Below, in pieces: positions 9,621 to 19,213 of a stretch of DNA of 64,000 nt. A program made the translations under genes and the position numbers. Under the pieces are notes generated by a model. That model saw only the letters and a program-made list of their open reading frames with translations, searched no databases and was not told the origin of the DNA. Origin of the DNA: an uncultured Sutterella sp. (GTDB lineage: Bacteria; Pseudomonadota; Gammaproteobacteria; Burkholderiales; Burkholderiaceae_F). Position 1 is the stretch's first letter; each line of letters opens with the position of its first letter. Location of the stretch: contig UQTE01000001.1 in the NCBI GenBank assembly GCA_900543805.1, positions 248,001 to 312,000 of the forward strand, read 5' to 3'.

Positions 9621-10667
9621 ATGCGAGAACAATACCTATCCGACTTTGATTTCGAGCTCCCGCAGGAGCTCATCGCTCAATATCCTCTGGAAAACCGGAC
9701 GGCTTCGCGTCTTCTGCACGTCACCCGCGACGTGATGGAGGACGGCACCTTCACCGACATCGAAAAATACCTGCGCCCGGGCGACCTTCTCATCGCCAAC
9801 AACACGCGCGTCATCAAGGCGCGCCTTCTCGGTAAGAAGGAAACGGGCGGCGCCGTCGAAGCCCTCATTGAACGCGTCACCGACGAAACGCACGCGATCT
9901 CGATGCTTCGCGCGAGCAAGTCTCCGAAGCCGGGCACCAAGCTCTTTTTCGGCAACGCCGTCGTGACGGTGATGGGGCGCGAAGGACAGTTCTTCGAACT
10001 CGCCTTTGAGCGTCCCGTCCTCGACGTCCTCGACGAAGAGGGCCACGTGCCGCTTCCGCCCTACATCGAGCACGAAGACAGCAAGAACGACGAAACCCGC
10101 TATCAGACGGTGTACGCGCAGTACCCGGGCGCCGTGGCGGCCCCGACGGCGGGGCTTCACTTCACGGAAGAGCTCCTTGCGCGCCTCAAGGCCAAAGGAG
10201 TCGAGATCGCCTACGTGACGCTTCACGTCGGGGCGGGGACCTTCCAGCCCGTGCGCGTCGAAAAGCTTTCTGAACACCATATGCACTCCGAGTGGTACCG
10301 CATGCCCGAAGACGTGGCCGAAGCGATCAACCGCGCGAAGGCCGAAGGCCGCCGCGTCGTCGCGGTCGGCACGACCTCGCTTCGCACGCTCGAGAGCGCG
10401 GCGGATCGTCCGGGCCATGTGGAAGCCGGCGCCCGCGACACGGCGCTCTTCATTACGCCCGGCTACGAATTCAAGATCGTCGACGCGCTCGTGACGAACT
10501 TTCACCTTCCGAAGTCGACGCTTCTCATGCTCGTCTCGGCTCTTGTCGGCCGCCAGCGCATCCTCGAAGCCTACCGTCACGCCGTGGAAAGCCGCTACCG
10601 CTTCTTCAGCTACGGCGACGCCTGTTTCCTCGAGCGCGACCCCGAGGCCGCTCACTCCATCGACTAA
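9621..10667 (+). CDS. queA: S-adenosylmethionine:tRNA ribosyltransferase-isomerase QueA
   Basis: Builds epoxyqueuosine on preQ1-modified tRNA using the ribosyl part of SAM. The start at 9621 ([23 protein letters not shown]) gives 348 residues and the family's N-terminal YDLPxxLIAxxP motif; the longer frame from 9468 runs back over pmbA. Later motifs are [39 protein letters not shown] and [17 protein letters not shown]. It is followed 15 bases later by tgt, the preceding enzyme of queuosine synthesis, so the two form a pathway operon. Confidence 0.96.
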   Translation: MREQYLSDFDFELPQELIAQYPLENRTASRLLHVTRDVMEDGTFTDIEKYLRPGDLLIANNTRVIKARLLGKKETGGAVEALIERVTDETHAISMLRASKSPKPGTKLFFGNAVVTVMGREGQFFELAFERPVLDVLDEEGHVPLPPYIEHEDSKNDETRYQTVYAQYPGAVAAPTAGLHFTEELLARLKAKGVEIAYVTLHVGAGTFQPVRVEKLSEHHMHSEWYRMPEDVAEAINRAKAEGRRVVAVGTTSLRTLESAADRPGHVEAGARDTALFITPGYEFKIVDALVTNFHLPKSTLLMLVSALVGRQRILEAYRHAVESRYRFFSYGDACFLERDPEAAHSID

Positions 10668-11816
<1,149 letters not shown>

Positions 11817-11831
11817 CGCGCTTCGTTTTAA

Positions 11832-11860
11832 GTTTGCGTCAAGACGTTCGCTCGTATAAT
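11832..11860 (+). promoter_or_regulatory. promoter of yajC-secD-secF
   Basis: A perfect TATAAT lies at 11855-11860; a weak -35 (GTTTGC at 11832-11837, 17-base spacer) precedes it. The inferred 5' leader contains a strong hairpin, CCCGCCGCT / AGCGGCGGG, around 11878-11899, without a U tract. Confidence 0.6.
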
Positions 11861-11933
11861 GGAGCGCACGTCTTTTCCCCGCCGCTCCGTAGCGGCGGGA
11901 GAAATCTTGATTTTTTATAAGTGGAGTTCTCCC

Positions 11934-12272
11934 ATGTGGTTTATTGACAACGCCTACGCGGCCGAAGCCGCTCCGGGCGGGATGGAAGGTTTCCTGGTTC
12001 AGGTCGTTCCCCTCATCATCATCTTCGCGCTCTTCTGGTTCTTCCTGATTCGTCCGCAGCAGAAGCGTCAGAAGGAACACATGCAGATGTGCGAAGCGCT
12101 CACGAAGGGTGACGAAGTCATGACGATCGGCGGTCTCGCCGGCCGCATCGAAGCCGTTCAGGAACAGACCGTGACGCTTACGATCGCGACGGTCGACGGC
12201 AAGTCCGTGAGCGTTCGCATGCAGCGCGCCGCGGTGCAGTCGGTCCTTCCGAAGGGCACGCTCAAGTTCTAA
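11934..12272 (+). CDS. yajC: preprotein translocase accessory subunit YajC
   Basis: Single-pass membrane partner of SecDF-YidC. With the start at 11934 it has 112 residues: a short periplasmic N-terminus (MWFIDNAYAAEAAPGG), one membrane segment at about residues 22-42 (FLVQVVPLIIIFALFWFFL), then IRPQQKRQKEH, the YajC signature, and the GDEVMTIGGLAGRIEAV cytosolic domain. The longer frame from 11859 would begin upstream of any ribosome binding site; GTGGAG at 11921-11926 is a plausible weak site for 11934. It is followed by secD and secF in the usual order. Confidence 0.95.
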   Translation: MWFIDNAYAAEAAPGGMEGFLVQVVPLIIIFALFWFFLIRPQQKRQKEHMQMCEALTKGDEVMTIGGLAGRIEAVQEQTVTLTIATVDGKSVSVRMQRAAVQSVLPKGTLKF

Positions 12273-12292
12273 GCCCCGCGAAAGCGATTCGA

Positions 12293-12333
12293 GAAAGGCG
12301 TTGAAGGTCGAGAATCGACCTTCGGCGCCTTTC
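12293..12333 (+). promoter_or_regulatory. long hairpin in the yajC-secD gap
   Basis: GAAAGGCG, TT, GAAGGTCG then AGAAT then CGACCTTC, GG, CGCCTTTC gives an 18-pair stem (two T-G pairs) with a 5-base loop. No U tract follows, so it is not a classical terminator. It could stabilise or process the yajC mRNA or modulate read-through into secD. No arrest-peptide ORF of the VemP or SecM kind is seen beside it. Confidence 0.5.
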
Positions 12334-12419
12334 GGCGATTCAAACGGTCGGACTTCGCGTTCGATTTTTACCCGTTAGGTCACGTCCGGGGCGCATCGCT
12401 TCGCGTGACGGAGACAAGC

Positions 12420-14306
12420 ATGAACCGATATCCTCTTTGGAAATACCTGGTCATCGTCGTCGCTCTCCTCATCGGTCTCGTCTACACGCTGCCGAACTTC
12501 TACGGAGAGTCCCCCGCGGTGCAGGTTTCCTCGGGCAAGGCCACGGTCAAGGTGACGGAAGACACGCTCAAGCGCGTCGAAACGTTGCTCGCCGAGGCGA
12601 AGATCCAGCCCAACGGCGTCTTCTACGAGCAGGGCGCTCAGCAGAATTCCATCCGCGTGCGCTTCGAGCCGACGGAAGCCGAAAAGCAGCTGCAGGCGCG
12701 CGAAGTGATTGAAAAGGCGCTCAATCCGAATCCTTCGGATCCCTCCTACATCGTGGCGCTCAACCTCGTGCCGAACACGCCGGAGTGGCTCCTTTCGATC
12801 AACGCCCTCCCGATGTATCTGGGTCTGGACTTGCGCGGCGGCGTGCACTTCCTCCTGCAGGTCGACATGCACGCGGCGATTGAAAAGCGCGGCGAAGCGA
12901 TCGCGACCGACCTTCGCACGCAGCTTCGCGACAAGCGCATCCGTCACACGGGCATTTCCCGCAGCGGCAACGACATCACGATCAACTTCGGTTCCGAAGA
13001 GGAACGCGCCCGCGCGAACGACCTTCTTCGCAACACGCAGCCCGATCTGACGCTCACGCTTCCCGAAACCTCGACGAAGCCCTACGTGATCCGCGCGTCG
13101 CTCACGCAGAAGGCGCTCCAGAACATTCAGGAATACGCCCTCAAGCAGAACATCTCGACGCTGCACAACCGAATCAACGAACTCGGCGTTGCCGAACCCG
13201 TGATCGCCCAGCAGGGTGCCGACCGCATCGTCGTGCAGTTGCCGGGCGTGCAGGACACCGCCAAGGCCAAGGACATTCTCGGCCGTACGGCGACCCTCGA
13301 AGTGCGTCTCGTCGACGACAGCCCCGAAGCCCTTGCGCAGCTCGCCCAGGGGAACGTGCCCTTTGGCGACGAACTCTTCAAGGAACGCGACGGCCGTCCG
13401 ATCCTCGTGAAGCGCCGCGTCATTCTGACGGGTGAAAACCTCAACGACGCCCAGCCGGGCTTTGACGGTCAGACGCAGGAACCGACCGTGAACCTCGAGC
13501 TCGACAACCGGGGCGCCCGCATCTTCCAGGACGTCACGCGTGAAAACGTCGGCAAGCGCATGGCCATCATCCTCTTTGAAAAGGGGAAGGGTGAGGTCGT
13601 GACGGCGCCGGTCATCCGTCAGGAAATCGGCGGCGGCCGCGTCCAGATCTCCGGCCAGATGACGACCGTCGAAGCCACCGACACGGCCCTCGTGCTGCGT
13701 GCCGGTTCGCTCGCGGCCCCGATGGAAATCGTCGAAGAACGCCTGATCGGGCCGAGTCTTGGCGAAGCCAACATTCAGGCGGGCTTCCGCTCGACCTTGT
13801 ACGGCTTCGTCGTCATCGCGATTTTCATGTCGATCTACTACCAGGTCTTCGGTATCGTTTCGGCCGTGTCGCTCCTTTGCAACGTGATGATGCTGGTTGC
13901 CCTCCTTTCGATGCTGCAGGCGACGCTGACGTTGCCGGGCATCGCCGCCGTGGCGCTTACGCTCGGTATGGCCGTCGACTCGAACGTGCTCATCAACGAA
14001 CGCGTGCGTGAAGAACTGCGCGAGGGACGAACGCCGCAGGTGGCCATTTCCGAAGGTTACGAGCGCGCTTTCGCAACGATTCTTGACTCGAACATCACGA
14101 GCTTGATCGCCGGTCTCGCGCTTCTCATCTTCGGCTCGGGTCCGGTGCGCGGCTTCGCCGTGGTGCACTGTCTCGGCATTCTGACCTCGATCTTTACCTC
14201 GGTCGTGGTCTCGCGTTCGATGATCAACCTCATTTACGGCCGTCAGAAGAAGCTCGCGCGTCTGCACGTGGGCCAGATCTGGCGTCCCAACAAAGAAGCG
14301 AAGTGA
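12420..14306 (+). CDS. secD: protein translocase subunit SecD
   Basis: RND-type membrane protein that uses the proton gradient to pull exported proteins out of SecYEG. The ATG at 12420 follows GGAG at 12411-12414 and gives 628 residues; the ATG at 12405 would add five residues. The first membrane helix is LVIVVALLIGLVYTLPNFYG. The D1 loop is LGLDLRGGVHFLLQVDM; the periplasmic P1 domain follows. Later come QPTVNLELDNRGARIFQDVT, the IGPSLGEANIQAGFRSTLYGFVVIAIFM helix, and LTLGMAVDSNVLINERVREELREG with the conserved Asp, then DSNITSLIAGLALLIFGSG. Confidence 0.97.
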   Translation: MNRYPLWKYLVIVVALLIGLVYTLPNFYGESPAVQVSSGKATVKVTEDTLKRVETLLAEAKIQPNGVFYEQGAQQNSIRVRFEPTEAEKQLQAREVIEKALNPNPSDPSYIVALNLVPNTPEWLLSINALPMYLGLDLRGGVHFLLQVDMHAAIEKRGEAIATDLRTQLRDKRIRHTGISRSGNDITINFGSEEERARANDLLRNTQPDLTLTLPETSTKPYVIRASLTQKALQNIQEYALKQNISTLHNRINELGVAEPVIAQQGADRIVVQLPGVQDTAKAKDILGRTATLEVRLVDDSPEALAQLAQGNVPFGDELFKERDGRPILVKRRVILTGENLNDAQPGFDGQTQEPTVNLELDNRGARIFQDVTRENVGKRMAIILFEKGKGEVVTAPVIRQEIGGGRVQISGQMTTVEATDTALVLRAGSLAAPMEIVEERLIGPSLGEANIQAGFRSTLYGFVVIAIFMSIYYQVFGIVSAVSLLCNVMMLVALLSMLQATLTLPGIAAVALTLGMAVDSNVLINERVREELREGRTPQVAISEGYERAFATILDSNITSLIAGLALLIFGSGPVRGFAVVHCLGILTSIFTSVVVSRSMINLIYGRQKKLARLHVGQIWRPNKEAK

Positions 14307-14317
14307 GGAGCTGAAGA

Positions 14318-15250
14318 ATGGAGTTTTTCCGCATTCATAAGACGATTCCGTTTCTGAAGTATCGTCACATTCTGAACGGCATCTCGCTTGTCAGCTTCCT
14401 GATCGCCGTCTATTGGATCTTCACCCACGGTCTCGCGTTCTCGATTGAGTTCACGGGCGGCACGCAGATGGAAGTGAACTTCCCGCAGACCGCGAACACC
14501 GAACAGATCCGAACGGACCTGAAGGAGATCTCGAACGAAGTTCTCGTGCAGAACTTCGGTACGGCCCGCGACGTGGTGATCCGCGTTCCGAACAAGGAAG
14601 GCGTCACGTCGGGTGAAGTCGCCGCGAACGTCATGAAGGTGCTCGAAGCGAAGAACCCGGGCGTGGAACTTCGCCGAACCGAATTCGTGGGCCCGCAGGT
14701 GGGCGACGAACTCGCCCGCGACGGCGGCACGGCGCTCGCGCTCGTGGTGCTCGGCATCGTGATCTACCTCGCCTTCCGATTCGAGTGGAAGTTCTCGATT
14801 GCGGCCATCATCGCCAACCTCCACGACATCGTGATCGTCGTGGGGATCTTCTCGGTGATGCAGTGGGAATTTTCGCTTCCGGTGCTCGCCGCCGTGCTCG
14901 CGGTCTTGGGGTACTCCGTGAACGAATCGGTCATTATTTTCGACCGCGTTCGTGAACACTTCCGCAAGATGCGCAAGGCCGATACGATGGAAATCATCGA
15001 CTCGGCCATTACGGCGACGATCTCCCGTACGGTGATCACGCACTCGTCGACCTTGTGCATGACGCTCTCGATGTTCTTCTTCGGGGGCCCGGCTCTGCAC
15101 TACTTCTCGCTCGCCCTGACGATCGGTATTCTGTTGGGCGTTTACTCCTCCGTCTTCGTGGCGGCGGCCATCGCCTACTACCTCAACGTCAAGCGTGAAG
15201 ACCTCGTGAAGGTCGTCAAGAAGGAAGAGCTCGACGAAATGGTGCCCTAA
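14318..15250 (+). CDS. secF: protein translocase subunit SecF
   Basis: Partner of SecD in the SecDF complex of the inner membrane. It has 310 residues, six predicted membrane helices, and the SecF hallmarks IEFTGGTQMEVNF, RTEFVGPQVGDELARDG, LGYSVNESVIIFDRVREHFRKM, and TISRTVITHSSTLCMTLSMFFFGG. Its ATG is 11 bases behind secD with GAGGAGC as ribosome binding site. A strong terminator follows, separating it from the convergent rfbB. Confidence 0.97.
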   Translation: MEFFRIHKTIPFLKYRHILNGISLVSFLIAVYWIFTHGLAFSIEFTGGTQMEVNFPQTANTEQIRTDLKEISNEVLVQNFGTARDVVIRVPNKEGVTSGEVAANVMKVLEAKNPGVELRRTEFVGPQVGDELARDGGTALALVVLGIVIYLAFRFEWKFSIAAIIANLHDIVIVVGIFSVMQWEFSLPVLAAVLAVLGYSVNESVIIFDRVREHFRKMRKADTMEIIDSAITATISRTVITHSSTLCMTLSMFFFGGPALHYFSLALTIGILLGVYSSVFVAAAIAYYLNVKREDLVKVVKKEELDEMVP

Positions 15251-15275
15251 GCCAAACCGGCTCTTCGTCAAAACG

Positions 15276-15312
15276 AACCCCGCCTTTCCCTTGCGGAAAA
15301 GCGGGGTTCATT
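15276..15312. terminator. bidirectional terminator between secF and rfbB
   Basis: AACCCCGC (15276-15283) pairs with GCGGGGTT (15301-15308), with an inner TTTCC / GGAAA stem. A T-rich tail follows on the plus strand and CGTTTTG on the minus strand. Confidence 0.8.
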
Positions 15313-15331
15313 ACTTTGGAAAGGCGAAAAA

Positions 15332-16330
15332 TCAGGCGGTCTTGAGGTACCAGAGCACCGTTTGGCGAAGCCCCTCCGCAAAGGGCGTGAGGGGGCGCCA
15401 ACCGAGCTCCCGCTGAATCTTGTCGGGCGCGATCGCGTAGCGGAAGTCGTGCCCGGGACGATCTTCAACGAAGGTGACGAGCTCGTCGTAACGGTGTCCC
15501 GCCCAAGGGCGCAGTTCATCGAGGAGCGCACAGATCGCCCCGACGATCTCGAGATTCGTCTTCTCGTTGTGTCCGCCCACGTTGTAGCGCTCGCCCGAGC
15601 GGCCCTCGTGAAAGATGAGGTCGATCGCCCGGCAGTGGTCGCCCACCCAGAGCCAGTCGCGCACGTTCTTGCCCGTTCCGTAGACGGGGATCGCTTCGTG
15701 CGCCAGGCACTTGCGGATCACCGTGGGGATGAGCTTCTCGTCGTGCTGCCAGGGGCCGTAGTTGTTCGAGCAGTTCGAGATTGTGACGTTCATCCCGTAG
15801 GTGCGCGCATAGGCTTTGACCAACAGGTCGGAAGAAGCCTTGCTCGACGAATAGGGACTGCTCGGCGCATAGGGCGTCTCCTCCGTGAAGAAGCCTTCGG
15901 GACCGAGACTCCCGTACACCTCGTCGGTCGAGACGTGGTGAAAGCGGGAGGTTTCCAAAGTGCCGTTTTCGCGCCAGTAGAGGAGACACTCGTTCAGAAG
16001 CGTCGCCGTTCCGACTACGTTCGTCTCGATGAAGCGAAGCGGATCGGGAATGGAATTGTCGACGTGGCTTTCGGCCGCGAAGTGAAGGACGCCTGCCACG
16101 TTGAATTTCCTCAGGACCTCGTGAAGCAGTGCTGTGTCGCGGATGTCGCCGTGCACGGTCTCGACGTTCGCCATCTTCCCTTGACGTTCAAAAACCTCCC
16201 TGCGGGCCGCATAGGTGAGAAGGTCGAGATTGACGAGACGGTATTCGGGGTGCGCTTCCGTGAAGTAGTTGATGAAGTTGGCGCCGATGAAGCCGGCGCC
16301 GCCCGTGACGAGAAGGGTTTTCTCAAACAT
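15332..16330 (-). CDS. rfbB: dTDP-glucose 4,6-dehydratase RfbB (RmlB)
   Basis: Converts dTDP-glucose to dTDP-4-keto-6-deoxyglucose, the substrate of RfbC encoded at 457-1038. The 332-residue protein is an extended short-chain dehydrogenase: LLVTGGAGFIGANFI for NAD binding, HFAAESHVDNSI, STDEVYGSLG with the acid residues, and the YxxxK pair in YAPSSPYSSSKASSDLL. Also visible are NCSNNYGPWQHDEKLIPTVI and VRDWLWVGDHCRAID. It stands alone rather than in an rfb cluster, next to the unrelated GTPase / DUF2868 genes on the same strand. Confidence 0.95.
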   Translation of the reverse strand: MFEKTLLVTGGAGFIGANFINYFTEAHPEYRLVNLDLLTYAARREVFERQGKMANVETVHGDIRDTALLHEVLRKFNVAGVLHFAAESHVDNSIPDPLRFIETNVVGTATLLNECLLYWRENGTLETSRFHHVSTDEVYGSLGPEGFFTEETPYAPSSPYSSSKASSDLLVKAYARTYGMNVTISNCSNNYGPWQHDEKLIPTVIRKCLAHEAIPVYGTGKNVRDWLWVGDHCRAIDLIFHEGRSGERYNVGGHNEKTNLEIVGAICALLDELRPWAGHRYDELVTFVEDRPGHDFRYAIAPDKIQRELGWRPLTPFAEGLRQTVLWYLKTA

Positions 16331-16396
16331 GCAAAAGAGTCCGACGGGACGGGGCCCGAGGCCTCGTCCCGAGAAAAGAGGGGCGTCGGGCGCCCG

Positions 16397-17839
16397 TCAG
16401 GCGCCGCGTCCGTAAAGCGACTCGAAGATCTTCCGAAGGATCCCGTCGACGTGATGCACGAGCGACGGCTGGGCCGAGGTCGGATTGTCGCGAAGATGCT
16501 CAAATCCGAAGTCGTTTTCCGACAAAAGCTTCTGGAGCTGATCCTTCCATTCGGGCGGGCTTTCCGCGGCGCGCCAGGCGCCGCGTCCGCGGCCGAAGTG
16601 GGCGATCGCGAGGTAGAGAAGCAACGCTTCGAGCGCAAAGCCTTCGATCGCCTTGTCGCTCCAGGTGAGTTCCATCCCTTCCTTGCGGTGGCGCGCATTG
16701 TAGACGGTGGCGGCGCCAAGACCCGAGAGAGCGCCCACAACGGCGCCCACAAGGAGCCCGAATCCCAAGGTCAAGCCCGCCGCGGCGGTGTCGGCGATCG
16801 CACCCGAGGCGGCCCCCGAAGCGGCGCCGATCACGGCCGCCTGACTCTTGTCGACCGTGTAGACGGCGAGGTGCCAGTCGCTCTTCATGCGTCGGATGAT
16901 TTCGCGGTTCACGCCCGTGCCGTGCAGACCGTTCACCGACAAGAGGCGCGTCGTGAGCGCGCAGAAGCTGTCGGCGGCGTCGGCCGACAAAGAAGCCTGA
17001 GCGTCCTTGACGACGTCCGTCTTGTCCTTGAGGAAGCCGAAACGCTGCGCCATCGAGATCGCCTGATCCTTGAGCGAGGGTGTCGGGACGAGTTCGGTCA
17101 TCGTGAGAAGATGCGTCAGGTGATGCGCGATCGCTTCGACGGAACTCGCGTAGACGGCGCGGCGGCCCCGCACCCAGACTTCGCGAAGCGAGGCGTAGGC
17201 GGCGGAAAGCGACTCGGGGAGGGCTTCGCCGATTGCGTCAAAGAGCGCCACCTCCTGCACCCAGCAGCGCGCAAAGGCGTCCATCGGGAGGATCTTGTGA
17301 ACGAAGGGATAGGGAGCGAGCGCCTTCTGCCAGGCTTCGATCTCTTCCTTTTCCTTGGCGCGGCTCGGGTCGCCCATCTGGTTCAGAAGCACGATGACGG
17401 GTTTCCCGATCCAGGAGAGAATCTCCATTTCCGCGGGAATGTAGCCCGCGCGGTCGGGACGCTCCGTCACGTTGACGAGATAGAGCACCACGCTCGAGGT
17501 GTCGCGGATGTGACGAACGACGCGCTGATCGAGGAAGAAGGCCTTGTCGGTGAAACGGTCCCAGATTTCACTCAGAAACCATCCGATCGGATTCGAGCGG
17601 CCGCGAAGACGCTCGGCCAGGCGCACGGAGTTGCCGAAGCCCGGGGTGTCCCAAAGAACGAGCTCGCAACCCGCGGGATCGCGCGCGAGCACGTAGTCAT
17701 CCGTCGTTTCGGTGACGTGCGGACGGTCGGCGACCTCTCCCACGTCTCGGGAGAGAAGCGTGCGCGCCAACGTGGTCTTTCCGATGTTGGTGTGACTCAC
17801 GAGGCTCAGGTGTACGCGTAATGGATCGGAGGAAAACAT
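16397..17839 (-). CDS. GTPase with C-terminal DUF3482 domain
   Basis: A 480-residue GTP-binding protein. The N-terminal G domain has a G1 loop SHTNIGKTTLART, G3 WDTPGFGNS and G4-like LLNQMGD (NQxG in place of NKxD). The C-terminal half carries a helical DUF3482 region with a glycine/alanine-rich segment (AAVIGAASGAASGAIADTAAAGLTLGFGLLVGAVVGALSGLGAA) that could insert into a membrane, as in bacterial dynamin-like or LeoA-like glycine-zipper proteins; that role is inference. The pairing with the upstream DUF2868 membrane protein is conserved in betaproteobacteria and suggests they act together. Cellular role is unknown. Confidence 0.85.
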   Translation of the reverse strand: MFSSDPLRVHLSLVSHTNIGKTTLARTLLSRDVGEVADRPHVTETTDDYVLARDPAGCELVLWDTPGFGNSVRLAERLRGRSNPIGWFLSEIWDRFTDKAFFLDQRVVRHIRDTSSVVLYLVNVTERPDRAGYIPAEMEILSWIGKPVIVLLNQMGDPSRAKEKEEIEAWQKALAPYPFVHKILPMDAFARCWVQEVALFDAIGEALPESLSAAYASLREVWVRGRRAVYASSVEAIAHHLTHLLTMTELVPTPSLKDQAISMAQRFGFLKDKTDVVKDAQASLSADAADSFCALTTRLLSVNGLHGTGVNREIIRRMKSDWHLAVYTVDKSQAAVIGAASGAASGAIADTAAAGLTLGFGLLVGAVVGALSGLGAATVYNARHRKEGMELTWSDKAIEGFALEALLLYLAIAHFGRGRGAWRAAESPPEWKDQLQKLLSENDFGFEHLRDNPTSAQPSLVHHVDGILRKIFESLYGRGA

Positions 17840-17866
17840 CTGAAAAGAAATGCCGGTGGTTTTCTC

Positions 17867-19213
17867 TTATTGTAGGCGCACGAAGGTGAGCGTCGCATGA
17901 CGCTCGGCGGCGAAGCTTTCCCAGAGGGCCTTTCGCGCGGTGAGACGCTCGGAGTCGGCTCCGAATTGCTTCTCAAGACCCGAGAGATCGACAAGGAGCG
18001 GCAAGTTGCCCTCCCGGCGCTTTGCGACCACTTCGAGCCAGCGCCCGTGGACTTCGTCCTCGGGCGTGGCGATGCCGTCAAAGAGGAGAACCGCGGCCCC
18101 GGTCTCGACCGAGGCGAGGACGTTTTCGGGTTCATCTTTCCAGACGTCGATCGTTCGCCAATGAAGATCGGGTTGCATCAGCAACGTCGCCGTGCGTCGG
18201 CGAAGCGATTCGTCGGCGGGGACGGTCGTGAGGACCGTCGCGCCCGTCAAGGCGGGAGAGACGGATGCCGAATTCTGCGGGCAAGCGGTCGCTTCCGTTT
18301 CCTCCTCGGTCCAGACGAAACTCGTGCGGGCGGCCTTGGCGCGGCGGTCCGCAACGAAGGCGAGAAGAAGCCGGGGAAGAATCACGACGCCCGCGACGAG
18401 TCCCATGAGGCGAAGAAGCCAGGCGGCCGCGTCGGGACTCCCTTCGGGGTTCACGCGAAGATTCATGTCGGCGATCGCCGCGGCGTCCGGGAAGGAAAGG
18501 CCGAAGATTTCGAGCGGAACGAGACCGTAGGTGGCGGCAAAGAGGTTCGCAAGCCACGCCTCGTGGCCCGCAAGCCAGGTGCTTGTCCAGCCGACCGTGT
18601 AGGCGGTGCCGATTCCTCGGAAGGCGAGTCCCGTCAAAAGCCCCGCGCCCAAGGCCGCGGCCGCGAGATGAAAAGCGCGCGCCGCGTCAAAGCGAAGCGA
18701 GGGTGCCAGAAGCGAAAGCCACAGGGGACGCTCCTTGAGCGTCTGCTTTTTCACCGCGGGCATGCGAACCCGCGCTAGGAGTTCCGTGAAGAGACGGCGT
18801 CCCGGCCACTTGGGCGCAAAGCCGAGGAGTCCGGCGACGGCGCCCACGAAGAGGAGAACGTAGAGAACGAGCTGCCAGAAGAGAACAAAAAGGAGCGCGG
18901 GCGACAAAAGGTTCACGACGGCGCCTTCCGACGTGAAGCGGTCGGTGAGAACGCCGAGCAGATAGGCGGCGAAGACCAATATGCCCGTAAAGAGCCCCGT
19001 CGGGAGCGTCGGCATGCGGGAGGGCTTGAGCGAGCGTCGGCTCAAAACGAGCTTCGCCTTTGCGAGGGTCCGATCCTTCGGATCTTTCCCGGCGATGAGG
19101 CGGGCGTCGGCCGCGGCCGACGTTTCGGGGCCGTCGATCTCTTCAGAAGCGCAGGCGGCGATCAGCACGCCCGCTTCTTCGGGCGTCACGGCAAAACGGA
19201 GGGTTTCCTTCAC
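17867..19213 (-). CDS. DUF2868 membrane protein
   Basis: A 448-residue membrane protein of unknown function. Membrane segments can be seen near residues 72-92 (TGLFTGILVFAAYLLGVL), 105-135 (ALLFVLFWQLVLYVLLFVGAVAGLLG), 185-205 and 280-300. The last 130 residues are soluble and look like a small Rossmann-type fold (ATVLTTVPADES, AAVLLFDGIATPEDE, LPLLVDLSGLEKQFG). It starts four bases inside the phosphoethanolamine-transferase-like gene (ATGA overlap) and lies 27 bases ahead of its usual partner, the DUF3482 GTPase, so the three are probably co-transcribed. Confidence 0.82.
   Translation of the reverse strand: MKETLRFAVTPEEAGVLIAACASEEIDGPETSAAADARLIAGKDPKDRTLAKAKLVLSRRSLKPSRMPTLPTGLFTGILVFAAYLLGVLTDRFTSEGAVVNLLSPALLFVLFWQLVLYVLLFVGAVAGLLGFAPKWPGRRLFTELLARVRMPAVKKQTLKERPLWLSLLAPSLRFDAARAFHLAAAALGAGLLTGLAFRGIGTAYTVGWTSTWLAGHEAWLANLFAATYGLVPLEIFGLSFPDAAAIADMNLRVNPEGSPDAAAWLLRLMGLVAGVVILPRLLLAFVADRRAKAARTSFVWTEEETEATACPQNSASVSPALTGATVLTTVPADESLRRRTATLLMQPDLHWRTIDVWKDEPENVLASVETGAAVLLFDGIATPEDEVHGRWLEVVAKRREGNLPLLVDLSGLEKQFGADSERLTARKALWESFAAERHATLTFVRLQ

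Noticed and set aside
12273..12419. VemP/SecM-type arrest peptide upstream of secD
   Set aside because: No open frame with a signal sequence and a plausible ribosome binding site fits in the 147-base gap.
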